NCBI RefSeq assembly: GCF_018143015.1
Contig: NC_054740.1
Span: 38,814,180-38,878,179, forward strand
From: Lytechinus variegatus
Taxonomy: Eukaryota; Echinodermata; Echinoidea; Temnopleuroida; Toxopneustidae
Length of the DNA: 64,000 bases
Direction: 5' to 3'
The translations under genes and the position numbers were made by a program. Below the pieces are notes generated by a model. It saw only the letters and a program-made list of their open reading frames with translations, searched no databases and had not been told where the DNA came from. Positions 35,918 to 48,600 of this stretch are shown in pieces (position 1 is the first letter of the stretch; each line of letters opens with the position of its first letter).

Positions 35918-38900
35918 TATTTTTGTCATTGTCTATCTAAATAGTTAATTAACCCCCCCCCCTCCTTTCTGCTAATTAGAACACGAATTTCACACTGGTA
36001 TAACCAGGTTAAGCTTTGATGAAGACCATTTCAAATTTTAACTGCATGCCCAATTACTGGAAGTGAGCTGGTCCCTCATCAAATCCTATGGTAATTCAGT
36101 AGCTAAACAGCTTAACCATTTGCCTGCTGTAACAAAGTGGTTCCTGTAAAAAGCCTATTGGAATAACAAAATTCAATGACATTTAATGAACCAGACAATC
36201 ATCAATTTCCAGGACAAGTGTTTCATAATATAAACATTTATTGTTTAATATTCATAAAGCATTTTTGTATCTAAAACAAATTCAACAAAGCTTACATCAT
36301 TTCTGTTATATCACAAGAGTGGTGAGTCTTATTTATTTTCTTTTTTTTGCAAATCATACTGTTACTTGCTCTGTTCATAGTTCTAGTATTGTTGATTTTC
36401 TTATCTAATACCTACCATCAAAAAGTCAAGAAATAGGAATATTTCTTATTATTATTTAGATTTAGGGTTTTAGAGGCGCAGATATTTTTCGACGTCTTGA
36501 GAGGTTGTTTCAAAGAGACCAAACATTAAAACTGATTTTTAACGTGCATGCCTATGAAAAACCATCCAATATTAAAAATATTGGACGAAATGAATATTTT
36601 GCCCCGCCCACAAGATTATAATTGGTTAATATTATAATAAATGATTGTGCGCATGAAGCTATTTAATTACATCACAAGGATATTGCATTGCGTATTAGTT
36701 GGAGGTGTGGTACAGGAGCATCAATTTATGGAATTCAAATGCGCTTGCACTGTGCGCTAGCGCATCTTTACTTTATTACAGAGATTTCTTTTTTTAAATG
36801 AGAATACTCAGGAGCCATGCTCATGATTTATAGGATCGCCATAAATGATGGTTACTAAAAACATTTTTTTTTGCTTCATTACTTAATGTTTAGCTTTGTG
36901 GGAGGATCTAAATAATATTGGATCCATGTCTGACTCATCCAATATTGTTCGTCAGCTCATACAATATTTCTTCGCATCCCACTCAAGGCCATCCAATATT
37001 CCCTAAATGTTGTTTGTCTATCAAGGTTAATTGTTTCTCAGAAAGTTCCTTCTTAATCAGAGGTTGATGTAGACTCCTTTGTAGTATATTGAAATACATG
37101 TACATGAATGATTAAAACATATAAAACTTTGATTCAAGCATTAAAAAATGTTTAAAGCATACAACATTCATCAGGCTGATATACAATGATACATTTGAAT
37201 TTCGTATATGTTTATCGCTGAAAATAATAGCACAGTAAGCACACTCTCACTGGAAGAAATGAAGGCCACCAAAAACTAGAGGCACTGTTCATTAATTAAA
37301 AATACCATTAGCATATTGCGAACACATCCTTAAATTAAGATAAAATACAATTTTATTGAATCTCATCTTAAGGATGTCAACCTGTACTGACCACACACAG
37401 ACGGTGTTTTTAGTGCTAACAATGTGCTAAGAGACACCCTGCGACAACCAGTAATGTGGCAGCAATGCCAAATGTTACAACAATGTTACTTACACATTGA
37501 AATAAATGTTTTGACTTCACAATCCTACAGATCTATGTAACTGGGCTTACTGTTAGCGCTCTGTTAGGCTAACAGCATTACTGTGCGGCTGGCAAAGGTT
37601 GAAATTGGACATTCCTAAGAGTGAAAATATGTGTGTATATCAGAAAAAGGGAAACCCAAATTAAGTGCCTTTTCCTGAGGAAAATATAAAATCAGTGACC
37701 AAAAAAATATCTCATAAAAGAGCATTCAAATTTCCCCTTGACAGTGTTACCATGACCATGTGTTAATTAAGAGAATTGTTTTGAATATATTAATTGTGAA
37801 AATTTTCACTTGCACATCATAAGTACAGTGGACAAATCCAACCGACACAAAGAACACTTCAATACAAAACGAATTGCAACATTCATGGTTCTCGGCACTT
37901 CTTCATATCTCATCGATATATAGGTGTATGATCCTATTCCCCCAAAATACATTCAAAGTATATTCACATCCCTGCTATGTGACTCAAGTACTGCCTCATA
38001 ATATCACACAAGAATGTCTCTGGGAAGAAAGGTGTTTAGTTTTCGATATCTTTTTTTCCAAAGTGCGTCAATTTCATCATTTTTTGGTGAAAAAAAATGG
38101 ACAGCTTTACACTTTTTCTATACTATATAGAATTACACATACTGAATTTTTGAAGATATGGTTTTTGTATTAAAAAAAAGAAACAATCTAAACATTTTTT
38201 TTTTCCATTACAGATTTATATTTGAAATCAATTTAGACATGACTTTTGAAAATTGATTTTGTAATGCTAAATTGAGCCAAGTTAAATTTCTTCCACGTAT
38301 GCCATTTCATAGAATTGATTAGTAGTCCACAAAGCTTAATTTAAAGAGTTGATTTTAATGCTAAATCAAAATGGCTTAGAACTGATTCGGTCGCATGTCA
38401 TAAAGTGTTCCAATTTCGTGAACAGGGTAAAAATGGTCAAAAAGTTTATTTTTTTTATATGTTATAGCTATTACCATTCTCTAAATAATGAAAAAGTTTT
38501 AAGTCTCGAATACCTTTATTTTTCCTTAAAATGACTAACAGCTAATTATTACATAGACGTCAATGTAAATGTGAATTTTGAAATGTGTTTTTCTCAAATT
38601 GGACCTGCTGCACATAAAATGGTGTCAAAAGTTAATGCAACATTGGATCACCCTAGTATTTTGCAGAATATAATCTTGAAACATGAATGATTAAATCTGT
38701 ACCAAAAATCGAATAGTTATCTATTATTTTATGCATATTAATTATACTAATTAATTAACAGTATTTAATTTCACATTTTTGCCCCCAAAATACCTGTCAC
38801 TGTATTTATATGCTTGGCAAAATGACAACATCATGGGTAGAAATGTTTGTTGCAATGATACACAACATTTGTACTAAAAATTAAGATTACAAATTAGATA

Positions 38901-40307
38901 ATTAACCAAATCTCTCCTTTTTACTAATTGATAAGGTCGCACATCAGAGCTGACACACACGTGTATTCCATTGCTGCATATTTTCAAAATTACCAAATTT
39001 TTATGATGACATTTAGTCGTTCCCTGCTTTAAAACGCCCAGAAATATGAGGATAACAGTCATATTACATATTATAGTAAGTTGTTAATTAGGTTTAATTA
39101 ATATTTTATCATTTACCGCATCCACCGGCTCCACATCCACCGGCTCCGCCACCCCTGTTACTTCAAACTTAATGTGCTATAGTTTTTGTTCCTGATATTG
39201 TATTGATCTAATTCATAGTAATATATTTAGCCTATACACTGTAGTTCTAACTTCAAAATGAGATATTACTCAATATATTTGGTTAAGATGCTGTGATGTA
39301 GCAACAATTCATCCATGGCACCGTGTGGAAAGTTGTTCATACGCCACCCTTTTTGCATACCCAACTTTAAAGGTAAATGCTTGTTTTGGTAACGATATCA
39401 AAATGAGTTCGTACAGAATCCAATGAAATGACCACTAAAGTGTCTGTTTGTATAAATAAAACGCATGTGCCAAAGGATTCTGGAAGAAATTGTGTAATTG
39501 CTGAAGAAATCAGCAAATAAGCACGGGATTCGGGTAGGTCGGGCCCGACGCCCTAAGCAATAATTATACATTGTCCCACGTGCGCTTATCTGTGTTGGGG
39601 ATTTTCGGTGTGAACATTTTTCAGCGTAGATTTCAAGATTTCACAAAGTTCAGTTAATGTAACTGTACCAGATCTAGATCCTCGAAGATATACTGGCAAT
39701 TAAGCCTTGTTTTACAGACTTTCTCAGGAAATCAGTGTTAACTGCAACTACTGGCATTTCTCTTTAATATGAAATGCGACCATTCACAAGAGCCATGAGA
39801 TATAATTGAGTCTGCCTCTAAGGGCCATAAATTTGGTTTTCTAAATGGTCTTATAAGGTCGAATAATCATCATTTTTCTACTACTAAATGCTTCATGAAA
39901 TAATATATATATAGCCCAAGATATAACATAAGTCGTTTGATAACTAATCTTGACTGCTAGGATGTGTGAAAGAAGTGTATAATATTAAACCATAAATCGA
40001 GTTTCATTTTTGTTGTGATATTTTTTCTCATCTCATTGCTTTTTGCTATTCAGGGAAATATTATAAGCAAGGTCTCAAGAGAGTTATAACTTATATTGCA
40101 CACCCTACCAGTCAATATCTGTACATTATGCACTGGATCCCGAACCTTCATAATTAAGCATCCACTTTATAGACGGACTGGCTCTTACTCATGAATAGCT
40201 CTTTTCAGCTCTCCTCAATATCACAATAACTCATCAACATACTGACTTGCCTCATAAGTAACGATGAAAGCAGCAGAGGAAATCTAAGGTACCATGGCAA
40301 CTGAACA
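35918..40307. other. Intergenic stretch without recognised genes
   Basis: AT-rich DNA. It holds a cluster of CCAATATT/AATATTGG motifs (about 36560-37000), the second copy of dispersed repeat R1 at 37385-37605 and a small CCACCGGCTCC duplication near 39120. Short open frames here show no recognisable domains. The 3' UTR of the - strand carrier gene must lie in the right-hand end, but I could not fix its poly-A site. Confidence 0.5.
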
Positions 40308-43300
40308 TCATGAACCATGCCTCTCCTTCCACATCCGAAGTTCACCTGGTTTCAGGGACTGGTCCACTCCACTCACGGGGGTGTCATCGTAAGGAGACAT
40401 GGTGAATCCATTCTCGTACAGGAACACCTTCTTGCACGCTTCAAAGGTCATGAACATGAAACCTGCATACGGGGCAATCTGTGATAAAAGGGAAATACCA
40501 AGTTTACAAGCTTCTTGAATCATCATTTGATACCAATATAGGGACTAATCTGTGGGCACAGATCCTGATAAAAACTATATTCAACAAGAGGGTCTTTACA
40601 CAAGTCTAGCACATATCAAATTTGCCGTTTCAATTTGTACTTGCACTTGCAGACTACACAGGGGCTGTAACACAGGAACTGTAACAGTGAATAAAATGGC
40701 ATTATATTCACTAAGAGGACACCACTCATTACCAGTACCAAGTATAGTTTAGTATCAAATGGCCCTATTATTTCATTCATAATTTGAGGAAACTCAAATA
40801 CCTTTAGGAGTAAAGTATTTGTGTTGCTACTCAGTAATATAAACTGGTGAATCATTAAGTGGACCCATTTGTTATAAAGACTGCACTGCCCAGATTAACA
40901 AGTTGAGGACGTGAGTTGTTATATACATGGTTGCTGGTTCATGTTTGCCTTAAAGATATTCATATCTCAATAAATAGAGTAAAATTCACAGAGCAAAATG
41001 CTGAGAATTTCATGAAAATCGGATGACAAATAAATAGTGAAGTTATTGAATTTTAAATATTTGCAATATTCCTGTGAAAAAGTTCTGAGCATGTCTTCAT
41101 GAATATTCATTAGGTGGGCTGATGTCATATCCCCACTTGTTCTTTTGTATTTTATTATATGAAATTAGGTTTATTCAAAATTTTCCGACCAAGAACTAAA
41201 ACAATTGGATTGACGATTACGGGCATTATTTATTTCTTGCTGGAACTTATTTCATAATAATGGAGATACAAAAAATACACATTTATGAAGAAATTAAACA
41301 ATTATGATTTCATGTAATAACATAAGAAGGAAAGTGGGGATGTGACATCATCAGACCGTCTGATGAATATTCACAAAGACATGCCTAGAACTATTTCACC
41401 AGAATAATGCAAATCTTTGAAATTCTATAACTTTGATGTTTTTTATCCGATTTGGATGAAATTTTCAGCATTTTGCTCTGTGAATTTTACTCCTTATTTA
41501 GCTATAAATATTTTCTGCCTGGACCATCCCTTTAACATTTTGCAGACTTAATAATTTTGCTACAACACACGTTGTCCGTAGACTCAAACCCGAATATATG
41601 TGGGCTCAGTCTCCAAAGGGTTAAAAAGTTTTCATAATCTCACCTTGCATAGATTGGCTATGTTTCCTCTCCATAGTCCCTTCCAGCCGTACTTGGCCAC
41701 TGTCCCTTTGAAACCTCCAACCATGCCATGGAACTTGATGTCAACACCCCCTCCGTCCTTCATCACACGACTCTGAGCCTAAACACATCCAAAGAAATGA
41801 TAACAATAAAGTTATGACTGCATAATTCAAATTGGGCACTTTAAATATTGGTTTTATTAGGAAATACTTGTCTCGACCGGCCACAGAAAAATTGGTTCAC
41901 GCTTTAATTTCGTCCCGTCTCGATTTTGGAAACTCCCTTTTGTTTAATCTACCCCAGAATCAGTTAGTCAAAGTTCAGAAACTTCAAAATGCTGCCGCTC
42001 GCATCGTTTCTCTATCCACAAGGCGCACTCACACTACTCTTAAGATACTAACATTGGCTCCCTGTAAAACAGCATACTATGTTCAAGATTTTGTTGTTAA
42101 CTTTCCATTGTGTTCATGGCACATCTCCCCAGTACCTTATTTCACTCCCTCATAACATCAAATAGAGCTTGACTTCTGAAACTTTCAAAAATTACCTCAA
42201 AACATTTCTGTTCAATTCTTCTTAATTTCTTTTATAATTTCCTAAAAAGCACCTTGAGCACTCTACAGAGTGGATTTGGCGCGATATAAGTCTAATAATT
42301 ATTAAAGTAGATCAAATTGGCATCAAATGACTCATTAACATTTAATGTATTCTTAAGTGTTTGCATCCAAAATCAGATGTATGGTCTATTTCTTTCCTTT
42401 GTCAAAGTGGTTTCATTAAATAAGAATTGAATTTTTAGATATTCTGATAATTAAACTTGGATTTGACTCCATAATAAAGAAGAATTTTAGTTACACACTT
42501 TTAGTTCAATGAATTCTAAGTATCACCTTCCTTCTAAATGAACAAATAGTTTATTTATTGAAATCACTTGTATAAAAAAAACTTATTTTCTTCTGATTTC
42601 AAAACAAACTTCATTTTGGACAACTTTCTACTGTAGGATCAATAGAATTTGTAATATAGAGTGAGTTGACAAGTTGCGTTCCATGAAAGTGTGATGACTG
42701 TGGTCTAAGTTAATCTTGGGTTAACTTGGGGTTGATAAAAACCATCTACATACCTGAAGCTTTTTCCTTATTGTGTCAAAGGGATATGAAATTGTCTGTG
42801 CTATGGCTCCAGCAAGGCAACCATTGATGAAGTTTTCTGCAGGAGTCAACATATAGCGTGGTTTGGTCCAAAGAATGTCTAGCATCTCATAGGCAGCAAA
42901 GGTTCCTGCAGAAAAAGGGATGGACCCTAAAAACAAATTAAAAAATATTGAATTGTATTGTAATCAGCATTAGAAATACCTAGTGTGATTGGTCATATCA
43001 ATAAAATTTTACAAATTATCTGTATTCTTTGAGAGATCTATTTTCTCCCAAATAGTACAAATCCTGTCATAGTTAAACAAACTGTTGTTCTACAAATCAT
43101 TTCTGTACCATTCAAAGCTCATAACTATGTAGTTTTTTTAATAAATTCCCCCTATTTGTGTTTTTGTGTACGTTTTTTATGTTAAAAAGGTGCAGTATAA
43201 TATGAAATGTATTATTATAATTTTTACCCCATGACTCTTAGACTGAAAGGCCTGAATTCACAAAGGTGGTTTTGAAAACCCATAGTTGACTCCATGGTTT

Positions 43301-45062
43301 ATGCAGATTTCCTGCATAAATTGCTAATGCACGCATTTGTCACAGTGCGCCAAATTGACGCCTGTTAGTACCATGGTTAGATATGCTATTTTATTCATGA
43401 GTCCACTGTTTTTATTCATGAGTCCACTCTTCAAACAGTGGACTCATTAATAAAATAGCATATCTAACCATGGTACTAACAGGCGTCAATTTGGCTCACT
43501 GTGACAAATGCGCGCATCAGCATTGGAATATTTTATAGACGCGCCCGATACGCGCTAAATTAAGCGTAATTTATACAGGAAATCTGCATAAACCATGGAC
43601 TCAACCGTGGGATTTCAAAACCACCTTTGTGAATTTGGGCCATTAAGTCCGAGAAATTTGTTTGTGTTAAATGCTTTAAACTTTGTGTATTACCTATTAA
43701 GTTGTGTGATATGCATAAGAAATTTGCCCCCTCAAAATAAGAATAACACTGATGATAAGTTCAACAATATAGCCTAAGTTACAACCACGAATTTAAGGAA
43801 ATATCGCTTTACAATAAACAATTCCAGAAAGAGTTCCTTTTGTGACAGCCAACCAAAGTGAAAAATATTATGTGGTTTATAGGCTAACGGTTCATTAGGG
43901 TCTCTTTAGGGTAGGGTTAGGGTGGCTGTCACAAGAGGAACTCGTTCCACAATTCCTAGCCCAATGCCATGCTTAGGACTCTACCTTTCAAATGTAACAA
44001 TGCAACCTCAGTGTTGCGAATATCCTGAGAGATTTTTTTCTTTAAAGAGAAATGAGAGGTTATTTAATGTTTTATTTCATAGGTACAATTACTAGTATTA
44101 GTTTTGCTTGGATTAAAAGAACAAAAAAATGAATCAATTAAAGACACACAAAAAGAAACAAAATTGCTTTGGAAAGATCACAAACTACTTTTACAGCAAC
44201 AACAAAATAAGAAAGAAATAAGTTAGAATGTAGTTCTGAAATTGGGGAAAAAATAAAATAAAAATACAACAAATAGAGAAAGATTAGGAAAAAAACTTTT
44301 TGAAATACAAAATTATACTAAGCAACAAAAACTTAGAAAGAATAAAAATGACATGAAGTCTGCATAACTTAAACTGTGAAAAAAAGGAAAAAAGGTAGGC
44401 CTTTAAGTAACTTTAATAAGCAAAATATCACATTATAAATTTACATGTACTAAATAATACTTGTCTGAGTTTTAAAACCAAGTCAAAACTAAAAAAAACC
44501 TATATTTTTCATAAAAAAGACAATCATATATAATCTTGCCTAACAGTGAAGTAAGCATTCCTTTGTAAAATGCTAATAAACCCTCTTCTTTTAAAATGAG
44601 CTTGAATGCATGGATGATGCCTCTGTATCTCCTTCGTGTTGAAGCAGTTGGCTGCACAATCAAGCGTGTCTTCACCATGTCCGTGGGGTAAGTGACTACG
44701 GTCGCCGCCATCCCGCCGAGAGCTCCGGCCATCATCGCCCTGGTTGCCGTTAGCCGACCAGTGTCGTCTGCTAGCAAAGTCTTGCATCGAGAAAACGCCA
44801 AAAATTGAACAGCACTGAACGGACTCAGGCGTAAACAACCGATCAGGTTTCCTTTCCAAAATGCCCTGACACCATGAGTTGAGTAAATATTGCCAAAACT
44901 ACGTAAAAACCCTTGTTGAAGCGTTTCTTTGGTACCAACTTGCATCCGTATTTTCACCACATCAAGTGGTGAAGTGAGTGTTCGACTGACGAGTCCAGCG
45001 GCAGCACCACATGATAAATTTTGCACATAAGTTAGTCGGTTATCTCTTCCTCCTCTGACCAT
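40308..45062 (-). CDS. SLC25A43: Mitochondrial carrier, SLC25A43-like (4 exons)
   Basis: Mitochondrial carrier family protein of the inner membrane; the substrate of SLC25A43 is not established as far as I know. Exons on the - strand: 45062-44540, 42926-42754, 41778-41644, 40478-40308; 333 residues (human 341). Three repeats each carry the carrier signature Px[DE]xx[KR]: PLDVVK (32-37), PTDMVK (126-131), PFDTIR (223-228). YKGMLTSLLGSIPFSAG and GVDQSLKPGELR align directly to human SLC25A43, which separates it from SLC25A42 and A16. Introns 2 and 3 are GT-AG. Intron 1 uses a GC donor (TTAG/GCAAGA), the only choice that keeps frame and alignment. The start chosen is the first ATG; it gives the expected N-terminal length. 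Introns hold a LINE end and MITEs. It is divergent from PGK. Confidence 0.9.
40945..41535. mobile_element. Long inverted-repeat MITE in SLC25A43 intron 3
   Basis: The left arm (cacagagcaaaatgctgaga, gcatgtcttcatgaatattc, gggctgatgtcatatcccca) is mirrored on the right (tggggatgtgacatcatcag, gaatattcacaaagacatgc, cagcattttgctctgtgaa). Arms are about 200 bases. The right end CCATCCCTTTAA resembles the end of the MITE at 25555-26181. Confidence 0.7.
41832..42305 (+). pseudogene. LINE 3' end, CR1/L2-like RT C-terminus
   Basis: The frame at 41832-42155 encodes NIGFIRKYLSRPATEKLVHA, SRLDFGNSLLFNLP and KVQKLQNAAARIV, the region after the RT catalytic core in CR1/L2-group LINEs. It decays after about 80 residues. 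The 3' tail is GTGGATTTGGCGCGATATAA followed by TAATAATTATT. Antisense to SLC25A43, in its intron 2. Confidence 0.75.
43249..43641. mobile_element. Hairpin MITE in SLC25A43 intron 1
   Basis: GGCCTGAATTCACAAAGGTG at the left mirrors CACCTTTGTGAATTTGGGCC at the right. The arms pair nearly end to end, meeting at gagtccactgtttttattcatgagtccac around 43400-43445. It would form a strong cruciform or hairpin. 393 bp. Confidence 0.75.
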
Positions 45063-45677
45063 CTTGACCGAATAATGTCTTATGCTGATTCAAATCGTAG
45101 TACCTTAAATAACTTTTTATTTGAAAAACAATCCAAAGAAAATCCTCAATCATTGGCTTTGATTTTTGATCAATTTCCCTTCCATTCTCACACGCTGGGA
45201 ATCAAGATAGCGAATCCCTTAATCGCTCAGGTTTTGCAGATCTAAACTATCTGATGGAGACTTTTTTGGCTTTTAACATATATAAATCGTATAAATCCTG
45301 CCAATAAATCATATATAGAGTTTATATATTTTGTTTTGATACAATTTGCAATCATATATTAAAAAACAAAAACAAATTATTCAATATTCGTATTAAAATT
45401 GGCAACATATTAAACCGAACTGCTATTAATTATAAAGCAGCTGAGCTGAAAGGCGATACGGTTGGGAGCTGACCTGGGGGATCCGTCCGGCTGGAGCAGA
45501 GTGACTGACCTCTAAATCGCTAAGCGAGGGTACTGGCTGGCGCTACCGATTTTGCACGTAGACAAGCCATATTCGCGTGTGTGATTTTAGGTGTCGTGGG
45601 GACTGGTGGAATAGTCGAGCCGGAATTGGCATTTGAGTATCATACTTGAGAAATCTTGTGAACACTATTAGTCAACC
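45063..45677. promoter_or_regulatory. Head-to-head intergenic region, likely bidirectional promoter
   Basis: 615 bp separate the SLC25A43 and PGK start codons on opposite strands. No repeat was recognised here, in contrast to the flanks. There is a more GC-rich part at 45440-45630 next to PGK and an AT-rich part with TATATAAATCG/ATATATAGAG near 45285-45320. Transcription starts cannot be placed from sequence alone. Confidence 0.5.
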
Positions 45678-48600
45678 ATGCCTTCACTACAAAAGCAAAA
45701 ACTAGCTCAAACTGATGTCAGCGAGAAAAGGGTGATTATGAGGTAAATTCCATTCCTATTTCCAGAACGCGAGAAGAACCTGGCCCAGGGCCAGGCCAGG
45801 CCAAGCCAGGCAGAAGTTAGAATGAGAATGAGAGCCTTGATTAAGTTGAAACAAGATAAGCTTGAATTTTGAAATTGATCTAATTCGTACCCACATGGGC
45901 CATTATCTTATTTGAGGCAATAGATTCTATTAAATTGTTAATGGATCTTGTCTTGTCTTGTCTTGGGTTAAGTCGGCATATGCAGACTTGCTTGCTGTAC
46001 TCCGCCATCTAATCTGTAATCATGATCTAGACCTCTAAGCATGCTAAGTCTAATCACAATTAATGTCAAACTATATCGGATGTGTTTTGATTTGTTAATT
46101 AGTAGTACTTCTCATGCTTCTATGATTTGTTGGTAGGTGCCTGGTGCCATGCACCCTTTTTTCTGACTTGGTTGAACGGTTGACCTTGAAATGATTAAGG
46201 ATGATGTTGGTGCAGGTGGTGGTGGTGCCGCTGCTGCTGATGTGTACGTATGTGGCTATGAATGATCAATGACAGAGCTACCAAGTCTCACGCATAATAT
46301 GTGTGAGACTCAAGCATTTTGGACTCTTTCATCCCCTCAAATATCTGTCTCACGCAACTACCATAGCCTATCCCCTTATACATTGTACACAATGTCTGTG
46401 ATCTCACTCAGATTCACAGAAAATCTCACGCATAGCTGGTCTTTGAACTTGGCATCTCTGTAATGATCTCCATCCCTCTTATCATCTCCACCTCTCATCT
46501 ACCTCCACAGTTCCCATCATCTCCATCCCACTCACCATATCTCAATACCCCTCATCATCTCCATCCCTCCTTTATTTATCTCCACCCCTCATCAGCTCCA
46601 TCTCTCTCATCATCTCCATAGACCATAGACCATACATGTACCTCCTGTCGTCTCCATCCTCCTTTCATCTCCATCCCTCAGAGATGCCAAGTTTAAAGAC
46701 CAGCTATGCGTGAGATTTTCTGTGAATCTGAGTGAGATCACAGACATTGTGTACAATGTATATGGGGATAGGCTGTGATAGTTGCGTGAGACAGACATTT
46801 GAGGGGATGAACAAGAGTCCAAAATGCTTGAGTCTCAAGCATAATGCGTGAGACTTGGTAGCTCTGATCCCTCTTTTCATCCCTATAAACTCTCATCATC
46901 TCCACCCTTCTCATCATCTGCACCCCCTCATCTCTACCCCTTCATTGATCATCTATACTCCTCTCATGATTGATCATCATCTACATCCCCTCATCATCTT
47001 CATTCCTCTCATCTCCACTCCTATCATCTCCACCCCTCTCACCATCTCTTATTCCTCCCATTTATATGTCCATCTACAAAATTCAATGTAGGGCCACCAA
47101 AAATAAAATATGATTTTGGTGGCCTAATGAGCCACCACCAACAACAAAAATCAATGTGGAGCCATGACTTTACTGCGAGTTTTGCAGTGTAGTATTGTTA
47201 ACAGTTAAGTTGGTCTTACTCTTCAGTCATAATCAGTGACCATGTTTTGAGTTTATTAACACATTCTAAAATAGTCCTTAATTCAAAATATGATTATGAC
47301 TTTGGTAACGATAACCAAAATTACTAAATTCCATCTAGTTATAATTGATCTGTTTTAAAAAGTTGGGGATCAATTTTTTTTTATTCACCACTCACCAGAT
47401 GCAGCACTGCAGCAGTATGAGCATCACAAAAATCTGATTTTGAGCATTTGTTTGATGGCATCTTTTTTTGAAAAGTGTCCAAAACTCTCTTGTATTATTA
47501 AACAAAAATAATCAGAATCTGTTAGGTCAAGAAGTAGCCAGGCAATTAAGTAACTGCAAAAAAATAGTAGGTCTAATAATCCATGAATCAAATCCATAAC
47601 TTTAAGTTAGAATCAAGATAAAACAAGCGTATTAAACATTGCCAATACCAACCTCAAACGAATAAAAACAAAGGTTATTTCAGCACAGGGGGTACTAAGG
47701 GCAAGGTTTTTAGTTTATTGATCATGAGGCTGATATTATAAAAGAATGCAGGGCTCGACATTTCCGGTGGCCCAGGGCAAGCAAAAATGAGAGTTGGGCC
47801 ACCACAATTATTTAAATAAAAGCCCACACTTGGGGGCCCAGTCGGGCTACCAAAGTTTAGACAAATTGCAATTTTTTTTTCTATTGTCCTAGGGCCACCA
47901 AACTTGCTTTGTGGGACTGCAAAATTATGATATTGATGATTTTGGTAGACTGATCGGGCCAGCCACAAAGAAAAAGAGTTAGTGTGGATCCTTGTTGATT
48001 GTTATCAAAACAATTCTAGAAATTATGGGCTCACCAGTCCAGAGAAGTAGGACAGTGATGATGAGGTATAAGAACATATAATTGCTGAAAGCTGCCAAAC
48101 TGTTATAACTGAGTATAATTGCAGTAATCAGATAGAAATCGAATACATGTAAAAGAGGGCCAAATATACAAATAAGTCTCCTATACCACCGAAATATGTC
48201 AAAAATGTAAAAAGCAGCTCTAGAGAAAGAGTATGGTGAGTGATGAGGAAACAATTGTATTTTCATAATCAAAGAAATAGTATGTTTTATTATGGTTTTA
48301 GTATGATTTTAATTTTAATGCTATGGATTTTATTTTTATTTTCAGAGTTGATTTCAATGTTCCGCTGAAGGATGGCGTTATAACAAACAATCAGAGGTAA
48401 GTACTCTCCACTTGTGGCATTCCTGAATTTCTGGAAAACTCTGCCAGGAGAAGCAATAAGTTTTCTCATAACCCCCTAAAAGTTCATGAAGGTTTAATAA
48501 AAAAAAATTCAAAGGCCTCTTCCAGTTCACAAAGGTCACAAAAATGTCATGAAGCAATTTTCAAAGCAAAATTCTGACACCCCCCCCCCCTCCCCTCTCC

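Noticed and set aside
44530..44550. GT donor (CACT/GTTAGG) for SLC25A43 intron 1
   Set aside because: Joining it to the 42926 acceptor shifts the frame and destroys the SIPFSAG alignment; the GC donor five bases on keeps both.
44524..44859. Second frame inside SLC25A43 exon 1
   Set aside because: Overlaps the carrier exon in another frame and has no family similarity.
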